Made by a program: the position numbers and the translations under genes. A stretch of 36,467 bases of DNA, from positions 1 through 36,467 of the IMG/VR virus record IMGVR_UViG_3300020020_000107; one strand, written 5' to 3'. Below the pieces are notes generated by a model. The model saw nothing but the letters and a program-made list of their open reading frames with translations, did not search any database and was not told the origin of the DNA. Every line of letters begins with the position of its first letter. The stretch's first letter is position 1. Source of the DNA: a virus. Shown here one piece after another: positions 12,516 through 19,886 of this stretch.

Positions 12516-13235
12516 ATGACGGACCCCGCCGCCGCTCACGACGCGCTGCGCGCGCTCTTCCATCCACCGGCGTGGGTGGAAGGCGGGATCTCCGCTGACG
12601 ATGCCGACTTCCTGCTCGAGCTCGTCCTCGTGCACGCGCCCCGCACCGTGCTCGAGCTCGGCGTCGCCGCCGGCACCAGCTCGGCCGCGCTCTTGTTCGC
12701 GCTGGACCAGTTGCCTCAGGGCGCGCCCACGCTCCTGCTCTCGGCGGACATCCAGAAGCGGTGTTACTTCAATACGCGCCGCGAAGTCGGCAGCGCCGTC
12801 GCCGAGCTCTATCCCGGCCACCGCGCGGAATGGCTCCTCGATCCCGGATGTAGTGCCCGCCAGGCCGGCGAGCGGCTGCGCGCGCAATCGATCGATCTCG
12901 CCTTCATCGACGCGAATCACCGCCACCCGTGGCCGCTCTCGGATCTGCTGTATCTCGCGCCCGTGCTCCGGCCGGGCGCCTGGGTGGCCTTGCACGACAT
13001 CGATCTCCCGCGCCTATATCCCGCCTACGCGGCCGAGGGCGCCGGCGCGCAGTACCTCTTCGAGGCGTGGCCGTGGGAGAAACTCCGCGCGCCGGGCCCG
13101 GTCTCGAATATCGGGGCGGTCCGCTTGCCGGTCGATCTCGCCGCGCTCGTCCCGCTCGCGATCGACCTCCTCAATCGGCCCTGGCAAGCCGCCTTTGGGA
13201 GCGTCCCGATGACCTTCCTCGGAACCCATTCATGA
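12516..13235 (+). CDS. Class I SAM-dependent methyltransferase (Methyltransf_24-like)
   Basis: 239 aa. Motif I is TVLELGVAAGTSSAALLFAL (SAM-binding glycine loop) at residues about 44-63. An acidic LLSADIQ follows. LAFIDANHRHPWPLSDLLYL, then LRPGAWVALHDIDLPR, matches the FIDadH and lrpGG..v.hD pattern of Methyltransf_24 enzymes, many of which act on sugars or small molecules. No clear ribosome site is visible, but TAGACT ends 9 nt before the ATG, so a leaderless transcript is possible. The substrate is unknown; methylation of a surface glycan is one option. Confidence 0.8.
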   Translation: MTDPAAAHDALRALFHPPAWVEGGISADDADFLLELVLVHAPRTVLELGVAAGTSSAALLFALDQLPQGAPTLLLSADIQKRCYFNTRREVGSAVAELYPGHRAEWLLDPGCSARQAGERLRAQSIDLAFIDANHRHPWPLSDLLYLAPVLRPGAWVALHDIDLPRLYPAYAAEGAGAQYLFEAWPWEKLRAPGPVSNIGAVRLPVDLAALVPLAIDLLNRPWQAAFGSVPMTFLGTHS

Positions 13236-13486
13236 CACTCCTGAATCAATCCGCGATCGCCGCGCGCGCCGCGCAGTTGCACGAAATACAGCTCCGCCCG
13301 TTTCTTCACACCCACATGTGCGGCGAGCACCCGTTCGCGGTCTGCCTCGCGCTGCTCTATGAACTCACCAGCGCGATCGCCGCGATGTCCGACACTGAGG
13401 AGCAGGCCCGCGCCCTCCTCGCGACCGGCCTGAAGCTCGCGGAGCATCAGATCAAAGAGTTCGGCGTCGGGAAGCCGCACCCGTGA
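13232..13486 (+). CDS. Hypothetical protein, 84 aa
   Basis: MTLLNQSAIAARAAQLHEIQ, LRPFLHTHMCGEHPFAVCLA and LLYELTSAIAAMSDTEEQAR form a compact, mostly helical protein with two His and two Cys in the middle. It starts with ATGA overlap on the methyltransferase stop, so the two are translationally coupled. No domain recognised. Confidence 0.6.
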   Translation: MTLLNQSAIAARAAQLHEIQLRPFLHTHMCGEHPFAVCLALLYELTSAIAAMSDTEEQARALLATGLKLAEHQIKEFGVGKPHP

Positions 13487-13505
13487 CGATCGACAAGGAG
13501 TGGCG

Positions 13506-13895
13506 ATGAAGGTCCGGCAGTTATCGAACGAGGAGATCGCGGCCCTGGGCCGCGAGGCGGCACGCGCCGGGAACGAGCCCGTCTTTCAAATGGCGAACGA
13601 ACTCACGTTCGTGCGGGCGAAGGTGCGCGGCGGGGAGATCATGGCCGAGAGCATGGTCTCGGCGAAGGATGGCCGCGGCCGGGTGCGCGTGGCCTGGCAC
13701 GACGAGGAGGCGTTCCTCGACCTCGAGATCGCGACCGGCCTGGGACAGTCCCTGATCGAGGCCGCCTGCGCGGCGAGGATCGACGCCGCCCTGGTGGCGG
13801 CGCTCACCAGCGAAGGGCTCTCGACCCAAGCGATCGGGCAAATCCTCCGAGCCGTACGAGGGGCCCGCCGCATCGACGACGAGCGCCCGCAATGA
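13506..13895 (+). CDS. Hypothetical protein, 129 aa
   Basis: The ATG at 13506 (MKVRQLSNEEIAALGREAAR) has AAGGAG 5 nt upstream and is better than the GTG two codons before. The middle (GEIMAESMVSAKDGRGRVRV) looks beta-rich and the end (ALTSEGLSTQAIGQILRAVR) looks like an HTH-type helix pair. It is the third gene of the rightward block and overlaps the next gene by 4 nt (ATGA). Function unknown. Confidence 0.6.
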   Translation: MKVRQLSNEEIAALGREAARAGNEPVFQMANELTFVRAKVRGGEIMAESMVSAKDGRGRVRVAWHDEEAFLDLEIATGLGQSLIEAACAARIDAALVAALTSEGLSTQAIGQILRAVRGARRIDDERPQ

Positions 13896-14209
13896 CCCAT
13901 GGGTATCGCCTCGACCAGTTTGATGAGGAGCGATGGATGATTCAAGCCCGCCTCGCCCTGCCCGACGGGCGGATCCTGATTCTGCTCGGCCTCAGTGACG
14001 GGAACCTCGCGCGACTGAAAGACGACCAGCCGCTCCGCGTCGATCCGGCCGTGCTGCTGAGCCTCCAACCCGGCGAGGTCGTCGGCGGGATTGTGATCGT
14101 CTACGGCAAGACGGAGGGCGACATCCTCCGCAAGCTGGAGGACGACGGGCTCATCGGGCCCAAGACGCTCGTGCGCAGCATCCCGAAGGGCAGTACCACG
14201 CCCACCTGA
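13892..14209 (+). CDS. Hypothetical protein, 105 aa
   Basis: MTHGYRLDQFDEERWMIQAR, then LALPDGRILILLGLSDGNLA, suggests an alpha/beta fold with a hydrophobic strand; GEVVGGIVIVYGKTEGDILR follows. The pattern resembles small phage proteins of unknown role. It starts in an ATGA overlap with the previous gene and ends 30 nt before a zinc-ribbon gene. Confidence 0.6.
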   Translation: MTHGYRLDQFDEERWMIQARLALPDGRILILLGLSDGNLARLKDDQPLRVDPAVLLSLQPGEVVGGIVIVYGKTEGDILRKLEDDGLIGPKTLVRSIPKGSTTPT

Positions 14210-14239
14210 GGATGCTCATCCAGGGAGGAACCCCACACC

Positions 14240-14464
14240 ATGCCGCCCCGTCGCCCGCCCTCTCAGCCCCGTCAGAGCCTGTTCGCCCCCGGCGAGGTGG
14301 AGGCGCTCCGCTGCCCGTGCGGCCAGCCGGTGGTGGCCGCAGAGCCGATCGAGAACCCCTACGGCGACCTGGTGCAGTTTGGCTTCTGCCCCGTGTGCAG
14401 CCCGGCCGAGCCCAACCCGCGCCTCTGGTTGCCGCAGGCGGCGGCGCGCAAATTCTTCCACTGA
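14240..14464 (+). CDS. Zinc-ribbon protein, 74 aa
   Basis: ALRCPCGQPVVAAEPIENPY, then FGFCPVCSPAEPN, has two CxC/CxxC pairs about 24 residues apart, a standard zinc ribbon. The N-terminus is Pro/Arg-rich and the end is basic (AAARKFFH). GGAGG lies about 13 nt before the ATG. It is the last gene of the rightward block before the attachment region. Confidence 0.6.
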   Translation: MPPRRPPSQPRQSLFAPGEVEALRCPCGQPVVAAEPIENPYGDLVQFGFCPVCSPAEPNPRLWLPQAAARKFFH

Positions 14465-14474
14465 GGCGCGTGAC

Positions 14475-14489
14475 TTCACAGTTCGTGAA
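14475..14489. promoter_or_regulatory. Palindromic site TTCACAGTTCGTGAA
   Basis: A 15-nt inverted repeat with 5-bp arms (TTCAC/GTGAA). A near-identical site (13 of 15 bases) lies at 16170-16184 on the other side of the integrase gene. Both resemble the ACGAATCGTG sites beside the repressor, so a common regulator or integrase accessory protein may bind them. Confidence 0.45.
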
Positions 14490-14566
14490 GGGGGATGCGA
14501 AGCGCAGGAACATTTACAGTCTTCGTTTCACGATCTGTGTATTTTCGAGCAGATCACACTAAATTG

Positions 14567-14586
14567 GATTCCCGTAGCCCGCTCCA
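14567..14586 (+). other. attP core: 3' end of a tRNA-Gly-like gene
   Basis: GATTCCCGTAGCCCGCTCCA fits tRNA positions 57 to 76 exactly: end of the T loop, 3' T stem (CCCGT), 3' acceptor strand (AGCCCGC), discriminator T and CCA. An acceptor pairing with GCGGGCT and discriminator U is typical of bacterial tRNA-Gly. Upstream bases do not complete a tRNA (the T-loop C is G and the 5' T-stem strand does not pair), so only the 3' end is present, as in phage attP sites that restore the host tRNA on integration. Confidence 0.65.
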
Positions 14587-14594
14587 GTCCCACC

Positions 14595-14689
14595 TCTCTA
14601 CTCCTCTCTGCTCCACTCTCCTCCTCGCACACTTCCACGAAAACCCCTGTATAATCCGCGAAGTGCGTCTCTACTCCTCTCTGTTCCAT
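14595..14689 (+). repeat. 21-nt direct repeat in the attachment region
   Basis: TCTCTACTCCTCTCTG is followed by CTCCA at 14595-14615 and by TTCCA at 14669-14689, with 20 of 21 bases the same. The copies are 74 nt apart, about seven helical turns, and flank a TATAAT box. Position just beside the putative core suggests integrase arm-type sites. Confidence 0.55.
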
Positions 14690-14732
14690 GCTCGGCCGCT
14701 CCGCTCAGTGCCCACCCCCGCGCAGTGCGGGA

Positions 14733-14816
14733 TGCAGTAACGGCGAGGATCGGACCGTGGGACGTGAAAACCGTTACTGCATTGCAGTAACGGGCTGAGG
14801 CCGGACACGCAGTAAC
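14733..14816. repeat. TGCAGTAACGG repeats with a 23-nt palindrome
   Basis: TGCAGTAACGG occurs at 14733-14743 and 14783-14793, inverted as CCGTTACTGCA at 14771-14781, and as GCAGTAAC at 14809-14816. The inverted and direct copies at 14771-14793 form a palindrome with 11-bp perfect arms and a one-base centre. They lie 40-120 nt before the integrase ATG, so they may be operator or arm-binding sites controlling int. Confidence 0.6.
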
Positions 14817-14851
14817 TTTTCGGAATCGCCCTTTTCTGGAGTGTTTGCCCC

Positions 14852-16087
14852 ATGTTGACCGTCAAAGAGATCGAGGCCGCGAAGGCCGACCCCGCCCGCC
14901 AGTGGCGTCTGTCCGACGCCGAAGGCCTGTACCTGCTCATCCGGCCGAACGGGAAACGGCTCTGGCGGTGGGACTATTCGTTCCAGCGCCGTAGGAACAC
15001 GATCTCCTTCGGCATCTACCCGATCGTCGATCTCGCCCGCGCGCGAGAGAAGCGCCGCGAAGCGCAGCGACTCATGGACCACGGGATCGATCCTGGCGTG
15101 AAGCGCCAGGACGAGAAGCGCGCGATCGCGGCGCCCACCGATACCTTCAACCTTCTGGCCGACGCCTGGCTCGCCCAGAAGGAGCGGGCCGGGAAGCGGC
15201 CGCGCACCCTGCTCAAGCTCGGGTCGATCCTGGACAACTACTTGCGCCCCACGCTCGGGCCGAAGCGCATCGGTGCACTCACGGCGCCCGACGTGCTCAA
15301 GGCCCTCATGCCGATTGACGAGAAGGGCCTCGCTGAGACCACGCACCGCGCCCTGTCGATTTGCCGGGAAGTCTTCGCCTACGCGATCGCCCACGGGCAG
15401 GCCCCGCACGACGTGACGATGACCCTCGCGAAGGCGCTCACGCCCGTCCAGACCACGAACTACCCGGCGATCACCGAGCCGGGGGCACTCGGTCGCCTCA
15501 TGCGCTCGATCGCGGGGTGCAATGGCTCGGTGATCGTGGTCGCCGCGCTGCGCCTCGCCCCGCTCGTCTTCGTCCGCGCCGGCGAGCTGCGCGCCGCCGA
15601 GTGGAAGGAGTTCGACCTGGGCGCGAAGGTGTGGCGGATCCCCGCCGGCCGCATGTCGCATACCTTTTCGAACGGGCCGCACCACGTCGTCCCGCTCTCA
15701 CGCCAGGCGCGCGCGATTCTCGCGGACCTGCACCCGATCACCGGTGGCGGGCGCTACGTCTTCCCGAGCCTCCGCCATGGGTCCCGGCCGCTCTCCGATA
15801 TGGCCCTCACCGCGGCGCTGCGCCGGTTGGGCTACGGCCCCGATGAGCAGAGCGTCCATGGCTTTCGCACGATCGCGTCGACGCGCCTCCGCGAGATCGG
15901 CTTCCCCGATGCGCTCGTCGAGCTCCAGCTCGCCCACCGCATCAAGAATCCCGTCGAGGCCGCCTACAACAAGGCGACCCTGCTCGAGCGCCGGACGGAG
16001 ATGATGCAGGCGTACGCCGATCACCTGGACGCGCTCTGCCGGCAGGCGGAGGCCGAAGACGCGGCCGCGAGGCGTGGCGCCGCCTAG
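14852..16087 (+). CDS. int: Tyrosine integrase, P4 type
   Basis: 411 aa, the usual length of this family. An N-terminal arm-binding DUF4102-like domain (LTVKEIEAAK..WRLSDAEGLYLLI) is followed by a core-binding domain and the catalytic domain. Catalytic residues: Arg247 (AGELR), His278 region (GPHHVVPLS), His336-x-x-Arg339 (HGFR), His362 (LAHR) and Tyr372 (VEAAYNKA). GGAG lies 10 nt before the ATG. The enzyme recombines attP with attB, often at the 3' end of tRNA genes, which agrees with the tRNA-Gly-like core 266 nt upstream. A TGCAGTAACGG palindrome near its start suggests local control. Confidence 0.95.
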   Translation: MLTVKEIEAAKADPARQWRLSDAEGLYLLIRPNGKRLWRWDYSFQRRRNTISFGIYPIVDLARAREKRREAQRLMDHGIDPGVKRQDEKRAIAAPTDTFNLLADAWLAQKERAGKRPRTLLKLGSILDNYLRPTLGPKRIGALTAPDVLKALMPIDEKGLAETTHRALSICREVFAYAIAHGQAPHDVTMTLAKALTPVQTTNYPAITEPGALGRLMRSIAGCNGSVIVVAALRLAPLVFVRAGELRAAEWKEFDLGAKVWRIPAGRMSHTFSNGPHHVVPLSRQARAILADLHPITGGGRYVFPSLRHGSRPLSDMALTAALRRLGYGPDEQSVHGFRTIASTRLREIGFPDALVELQLAHRIKNPVEAAYNKATLLERRTEMMQAYADHLDALCRQAEAEDAAARRGAA

Positions 16088-16169
16088 CGCGGCGTCCCCC
16101 TCCTTCTAATCCCACTCCCACGGTGAGCGCGCCGCCCTCCCCTGAGAGCCCCCCACCAGGCGGCAGGAG

Positions 16170-16184
16170 TTCACGATTCGTGAA
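16170..16184. promoter_or_regulatory. Palindromic site TTCACGATTCGTGAA
   Basis: Perfect 7-bp arms around one base. On the minus strand it contains ACGAATCGTG, identical to the putative operator at 11744-11753. The related site at 14475-14489 lies on the other side of the integrase gene, so int is bracketed by the two. Confidence 0.5.
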
Positions 16185-16204
16185 TTCAGCGACGACCAGT
16201 GACG

Positions 16205-16223
16205 CCCGCCGTGTGAAGGCGGG
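16205..16223 (+). terminator. Weak hairpin after the integrase gene
   Basis: CCCGCC-GTGTGAA-GGCGGG can form a 6-bp GC stem with a 7-nt loop about 120 nt after the int stop. There is no following T-run, so intrinsic termination is doubtful in this high-GC genome. Confidence 0.2.
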
Positions 16224-16346
16224 AGCCGACGACGGAACCTGTTGAAACCACAGGACTTACAGGAGGGGCCGCCCCACGGGGGCGCCCCACTTTGCCGTGT
16301 GGCGCCCAGTCCCGCCGTGTTTCGCTCGTCGCGGCCCACGTACGCG

Positions 16347-16382
16347 CGGACAAGAAATGCTATTTCTTGCTATCCTCCCTCC
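16347..16382 (+). promoter_or_regulatory. ParDE promoter with operator palindrome
   Basis: CGGACA (16347-16352) and TATCCT (16371-16376) are 18 nt apart and resemble -35 and -10 boxes. Between them lies the palindrome CAAGAAAT-GCT-ATTTCTTG (16351-16369), a likely ParD-binding operator. The parD ATG is 6 nt after the -10 box and no ribosome site precedes it, which suggests a leaderless transcript. Confidence 0.6.
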
Positions 16383-16649
16383 ATGAATATCAGCCTCCCG
16401 CCCGAGCTCGTGAAGCTCGTGCACGCCAAAGTCGAGAGCGGTCGCTACGCCTCGGCGAGTGAAGTGATCCGCGAAGCGCTCCGCGCCATGGACGCGCCGG
16501 CCGCCGAGGCGCGCCGCCGCGACCAGGCCGCCGCCGCCGACCCCTATGAAGGCATCCGTCAGGGCCTCGAGGACCTCGCGGCTGGGCGGACGCAGCCGGC
16601 GCGCGCGGTGCTCGCAGACTTCCGGCGGGCGCATGGCCTACCGCGTTGA
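16383..16649 (+). CDS. parD: ParD-type antitoxin (CC2985 family)
   Basis: 88 aa. MNISLPPELVKLVHAKVESG, then RYASASEVIREALRAMD, is the ribbon-helix-helix DNA-binding part of type II ParD antitoxins (strand MNISLP, then helix, then SASEVIREALR). The C-terminal tail (YEGIRQGLEDLAAGRTQPAR) would wrap the toxin. It overlaps parE by 17 nt, and an operator palindrome lies in its promoter, consistent with autorepression by the complex. Confidence 0.9.
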   Translation: MNISLPPELVKLVHAKVESGRYASASEVIREALRAMDAPAAEARRRDQAAAADPYEGIRQGLEDLAAGRTQPARAVLADFRRAHGLPR

Positions 16650-16944
16650 GCTGACCGCCCGCGCGGTCGCCGACCTCGAGGCGCTCTACGCGCACATCGC
16701 GGCGGCCACCTCCAGGCAGGCCTTGCTCTGGTTCCGGAAGTTGACCACCACCCTGGAGAGTCTCGAGACGTTCCCGGATCGCGGCGCGCCGGCGCCCGAG
16801 CACCCCGCGCTCCGCCAGCTGCTCTACGGGACGGCCCGCGCGCGGTATCGCGTCATCTACCTGGTGGACGCCGAGCACCAGGTCGTGACCGTGCTCCACA
16901 TCCGGCATGGCGCGCGCGCGGCGGCCGAGGATCTGGACCGCTAG
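16633..16944 (+). CDS. parE: ParE/RelE-superfamily toxin
   Basis: 103 aa, the usual ParE length. MAYRVELTARAVADLEALYA has the N-terminal strand and helix of the fold. ALLWFRKLTTTLESLETFPD, then RGAPAPEHP..LRQLLYG, YRVIYLVDAEHQVVTVLHIR and HG follow the ParE pattern. ParE toxins poison DNA gyrase; RelE relatives cleave mRNA, so the target is inferred. It lies between int and the tail genes and probably helps keep the prophage. Its stop shares CTAG with the convergent tail gene. Confidence 0.9.
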   Translation: MAYRVELTARAVADLEALYAHIAAATSRQALLWFRKLTTTLESLETFPDRGAPAPEHPALRQLLYGTARARYRVIYLVDAEHQVVTVLHIRHGARAAAEDLDR

Positions 16945-19883
16945 GTCTGCGCCCAGGAGAGGAGCGTCAGGTCGACCGGCGCGGTCGGCGAGGTCGCGAT
17001 CTGCGTGACCGCGCCCCACCCGACTTCGTTCGCCGTGAGGAAGTCCGTCCGCGCGATCGTGTGGAAGAGTTGCCAGTGCTGCCCATCGGCCGAGAAGTAG
17101 ATCGCGCGATTCGTGTTGTCGTCCACAATCCGGAGCCAATTCGGCGGGCGCGCCACCGAGCGCTCGACGGTCAGGTACTCGGCCGAGAAGACGGTCGGGC
17201 TCGTCGCCTTGATCGAGCGGAGGCTCACCGGCGAGACCCCGTCCGCGCCCGAGGCATGGGCGCCCACCGCCACGCCGGCGAGCTTCCCGTCTGAGCTCTG
17301 GCGGAAGAAGAGCCCGTAGGCGAGCCACCGCTTGATCACGATCGCCGGGAGCAGATAGGCGGTGATCGTGTAGGGCGGCGTGACCGCCAGGAAGCGGCCG
17401 ACGAGATTGAAGCCGACGAGCGTCCCAGGCGCCGAGAGGTGCACGCCGCCGCGCGAGGCGTCGATCGTCGCGGTGCCCTGATTCACCCACGCGAAGGCGC
17501 CCGAGACCGGCCGCGTCATCGGGAAGAGCGGGCCCCAGTCCGCCCACGCCGCGCCGGTGTCGCGCGCCAGGTAGTACCCATCGCTCGGGAGGAAGAGCCG
17601 CCCGCCCTTCGCGGCGGCCTGGCGCGCGGCCTCGGTGGCCGTCGTGATCACCTTCGTCCCGAGGACCGCTTCGGCCGACAGATCCGCATGCCCCGCTTCG
17701 ACCACGTACTCGGCCTGGACCATGCTCCCGCCGCCACCGCCCGGCGCCGGCCCGGTCACGCGCACCAAGACGCCTTGCACCGCCAACGCGGTCCCGTTAC
17801 TTACCCACTCGACCGGCAATTCCACATAGGCGCCCTTGTCGATCGGCGCCCCGGTCGTGAGGAATTCCGCGAATTGCAAATGATTGTCTTTGTCCTGGAC
17901 GATGAGGATCGAGCCGACGCGAATCCGCATCCAGCCCCAGTACAGATCCTCGCTTTGGCTACTGGCGAAGTCGGCCCAGACTTTCGTCACCGCCGTGTAC
18001 GGATGCGCCGCGTTGAATCGGATGCGCTGACTCCCTGGCGGTTCGGTCGTCGTCGTGTTGAACGTGTAGGCAAACACGCCGCTCGCCTTCTCGGCCGGCG
18101 CCCAGACCGCCGCCGCGCCGGCCTTCGTGAGCACGACGCCATCGGCGCCCGTGATCTTCGGCGCGAGCCCATGCCGCGCCGTCGAGACATCGAGGAGCGT
18201 CGTATCGCTCGGCGCCGCGAGCGTATCGAGCGGGATCGCGTCAATCCCGCCGGCCTGGTGGTGGGCCGCATGCAGGCCGGAGCCCGAGCCGCCGCCCGAG
18301 CCGGCGCTTCCGCCGGCCGTGCTCCCGCCGGCGCCCGTGAGGCGCCGCCAGTCGTCGAGATACGAGCCCTGATACGCGCTCGCCTCGGTGGCCTTCAGCG
18401 TGTATTGCCAATACGCCTCGCGGCTCGGCGGATCGGGATCGAGAATGATCGTCATGGCGACTTCGGTAATCACGAAGGCGCCCGCGATCGAGCGCGTGAC
18501 CGGGAGATCCACGGTGAGCGCCTGGCCCGGCTCGAAGCCGTCCTCGTCGGTCACGATCGCGAGCTCGCGCGTCTCGGCGCCGGCCGCGCCGAAGGAGGCG
18601 AGCAGGCTGTCGGCGATCTCCTGGGCGGCCGGGATCGAGAGCACCTCGGGCCGCGTCTCCACGAGCTCGACGACCGGCGTCTCGCCCGTGGCGGCGGTGA
18701 CCGTGAACGGGAAGGTGCCGAAGTAGGTCAGCGCGAGGAAATCGCCGACCGCGATCACCGCTTGATCGTCCCGCTGGTGCACGGCATTGTCGGCCGCGCT
18801 ATAGCAGTACTTCATATTGCCGCCCGTGTCGGGATCGATATCCACGCCGCAGATCCCGAGCGGGAAGCCGCCGCCGGCGCTATGGAGCGAATCGATATAG
18901 ACCGCGCCCACCACCGAGAGGAAGGGCGAGTAGAGCGGGAAGACGCGCGTCACGCCGTCGCCGTCATGGCGCTCGCCCGCCGCGCCGCCGGCCTCGCCGC
19001 CGATCATGCGGGCGCCGGCCGGGCCCGCGATCACCGTGACCTTGTTGACCGGGAGCCCGCCGCCGCGATCCGAATCGCTCCACGCGAGCTCCTGGCAATG
19101 CGGCGCCGCATCCGTCAGGGCGAAGGGCGCCGGATCGGTGCCAGGAATAAACAGGCGGAGGAACTGGTACGCGTTGAGGCGCGCCACCCACGACGTGCGC
19201 TCCGTGAGCTCGCGGATCGCATCGGAGGCGCGCTTCGCTTGCCAGGAGAAGGGCGCGAGCTCGGGCCCGTCCGCTTGCGCCGGATCGAGCGCGATGCCGT
19301 ACTGGCTCAGGTAGATCGTGACGAGATCCTGGAGCACCGTTTTGAGGAGGACCGGCGCGTTGTAGGTGCGCGTGACGTAGACCGAATCGGTATAGATCCA
19401 ATCGTCCGCACATTCGATCGTCGTGGTGAAGGTGGGATCGTACTGATTTCGCCCGGCGAAGCCGCGCGTCATGATCAAGCCGTGGAACATCCGGGTGAAG
19501 CCGTCCTTCGCGAGGCTCAGGACTTCGGCGAACTTCGCCGGGAGCACATCGCCGAGCACCGCCGACGCGCGCGCGCGCTCGTTCAGGATAAAGACCAGAT
19601 TGAGCGAATCGACGCGCGGCGTCTTCTCGATCCCGTCGATGTAGAAGCGCCACCCCGGCGGGACTTCCGTCCAGAGGAGCTCGATCGCGTCCTGGGTGAC
19701 TTGCGCCGAGACCGGGACCGTATGCAGGAGTTCGGCGGCGGTCTGGGTGACCGCCGTCGCCGTGGGCAGCGCCACCGGGACGAGCGTCCCGAGGACTTCC
19801 ACGACGCGCTGCGTGACGCGCGCGGCGGGCGCCGGCGCGCTGAGCGCTTCGAGCGCCGCTTGTGAGACCCGCGCGTCGGCCAT
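16941..19883 (-). CDS. Distal tail protein / tail fibre, 980 aa
   Basis: Residues 1-75 have four repeats of the type VTQxxxEvL (VSQAALEAL, VTQRVVEVL, VTQTAAELL, VTQDAIELL), a motif seen in phage tail proteins. Residues about 75-510 look like a baseplate hub or tail-tip domain (FYIDGIEKTPRVDSLNLVFI). A Gly/Ser linker (STAGGSAGSGGGSGSG) leads to LHAAHHQAGGIDAIPLDTLA, common in tail fibres, and to beta-rich C-terminal domains that may bind the receptor. It is the last gene of the structural module, ending against parE. Confidence 0.75.
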   Translation of the reverse strand: MADARVSQAALEALSAPAPAARVTQRVVEVLGTLVPVALPTATAVTQTAAELLHTVPVSAQVTQDAIELLWTEVPPGWRFYIDGIEKTPRVDSLNLVFILNERARASAVLGDVLPAKFAEVLSLAKDGFTRMFHGLIMTRGFAGRNQYDPTFTTTIECADDWIYTDSVYVTRTYNAPVLLKTVLQDLVTIYLSQYGIALDPAQADGPELAPFSWQAKRASDAIRELTERTSWVARLNAYQFLRLFIPGTDPAPFALTDAAPHCQELAWSDSDRGGGLPVNKVTVIAGPAGARMIGGEAGGAAGERHDGDGVTRVFPLYSPFLSVVGAVYIDSLHSAGGGFPLGICGVDIDPDTGGNMKYCYSAADNAVHQRDDQAVIAVGDFLALTYFGTFPFTVTAATGETPVVELVETRPEVLSIPAAQEIADSLLASFGAAGAETRELAIVTDEDGFEPGQALTVDLPVTRSIAGAFVITEVAMTIILDPDPPSREAYWQYTLKATEASAYQGSYLDDWRRLTGAGGSTAGGSAGSGGGSGSGLHAAHHQAGGIDAIPLDTLAAPSDTTLLDVSTARHGLAPKITGADGVVLTKAGAAAVWAPAEKASGVFAYTFNTTTTEPPGSQRIRFNAAHPYTAVTKVWADFASSQSEDLYWGWMRIRVGSILIVQDKDNHLQFAEFLTTGAPIDKGAYVELPVEWVSNGTALAVQGVLVRVTGPAPGGGGGSMVQAEYVVEAGHADLSAEAVLGTKVITTATEAARQAAAKGGRLFLPSDGYYLARDTGAAWADWGPLFPMTRPVSGAFAWVNQGTATIDASRGGVHLSAPGTLVGFNLVGRFLAVTPPYTITAYLLPAIVIKRWLAYGLFFRQSSDGKLAGVAVGAHASGADGVSPVSLRSIKATSPTVFSAEYLTVERSVARPPNWLRIVDDNTNRAIYFSADGQHWQLFHTIARTDFLTANEVGWGAVTQIATSPTAPVDLTLLSWAQT

Positions 19884-19886
19884 GCC

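Larger units (their letters stand above)
14465..14851. other. Non-coding attachment and integrase control region
   Basis: 387 nt without a credible gene. It is AT-richer and strongly pyrimidine-biased between about 14570 and 14700. It holds a TTCAC-N5-GTGAA site, a tRNA-like attachment core, a 21-nt direct repeat, a perfect TATAAT at 14651-14656, and several copies of TGCAGTAACGG. Together these are the usual parts of an attP region: core, arm sites and control elements of int. Confidence 0.6.
16088..16346. other. Intergenic region after the integrase
   Basis: About 260 nt with no credible gene. It contains a second TTCACGATTCGTGAA palindrome (16170-16184), a 6-bp hairpin CCCGCC/GGCGGG (16205-16223) without a T-run, and GC-rich palindromic sequence near 16264-16292. 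It may hold the end of the int transcript and int-linked binding sites. Confidence 0.5.

Noticed and set aside
14540-14590. A complete tRNA gene at the attachment core
   Set aside because: Only the 3' end (positions 57-76) fits; no anticodon arm or D arm precedes it and the T stem does not pair.
16388-17547. A 385-codon minus-strand frame across parD and parE
   Set aside because: It is antisense to parDE, whose plus-strand sequences are clear family members; the peptide has no motif.
17439-19865. An 808-codon open frame on the plus strand, opposite the distal tail gene
   Set aside because: Arg/Ala-rich antisense shadow without motifs; the minus-strand protein has clear tail features.
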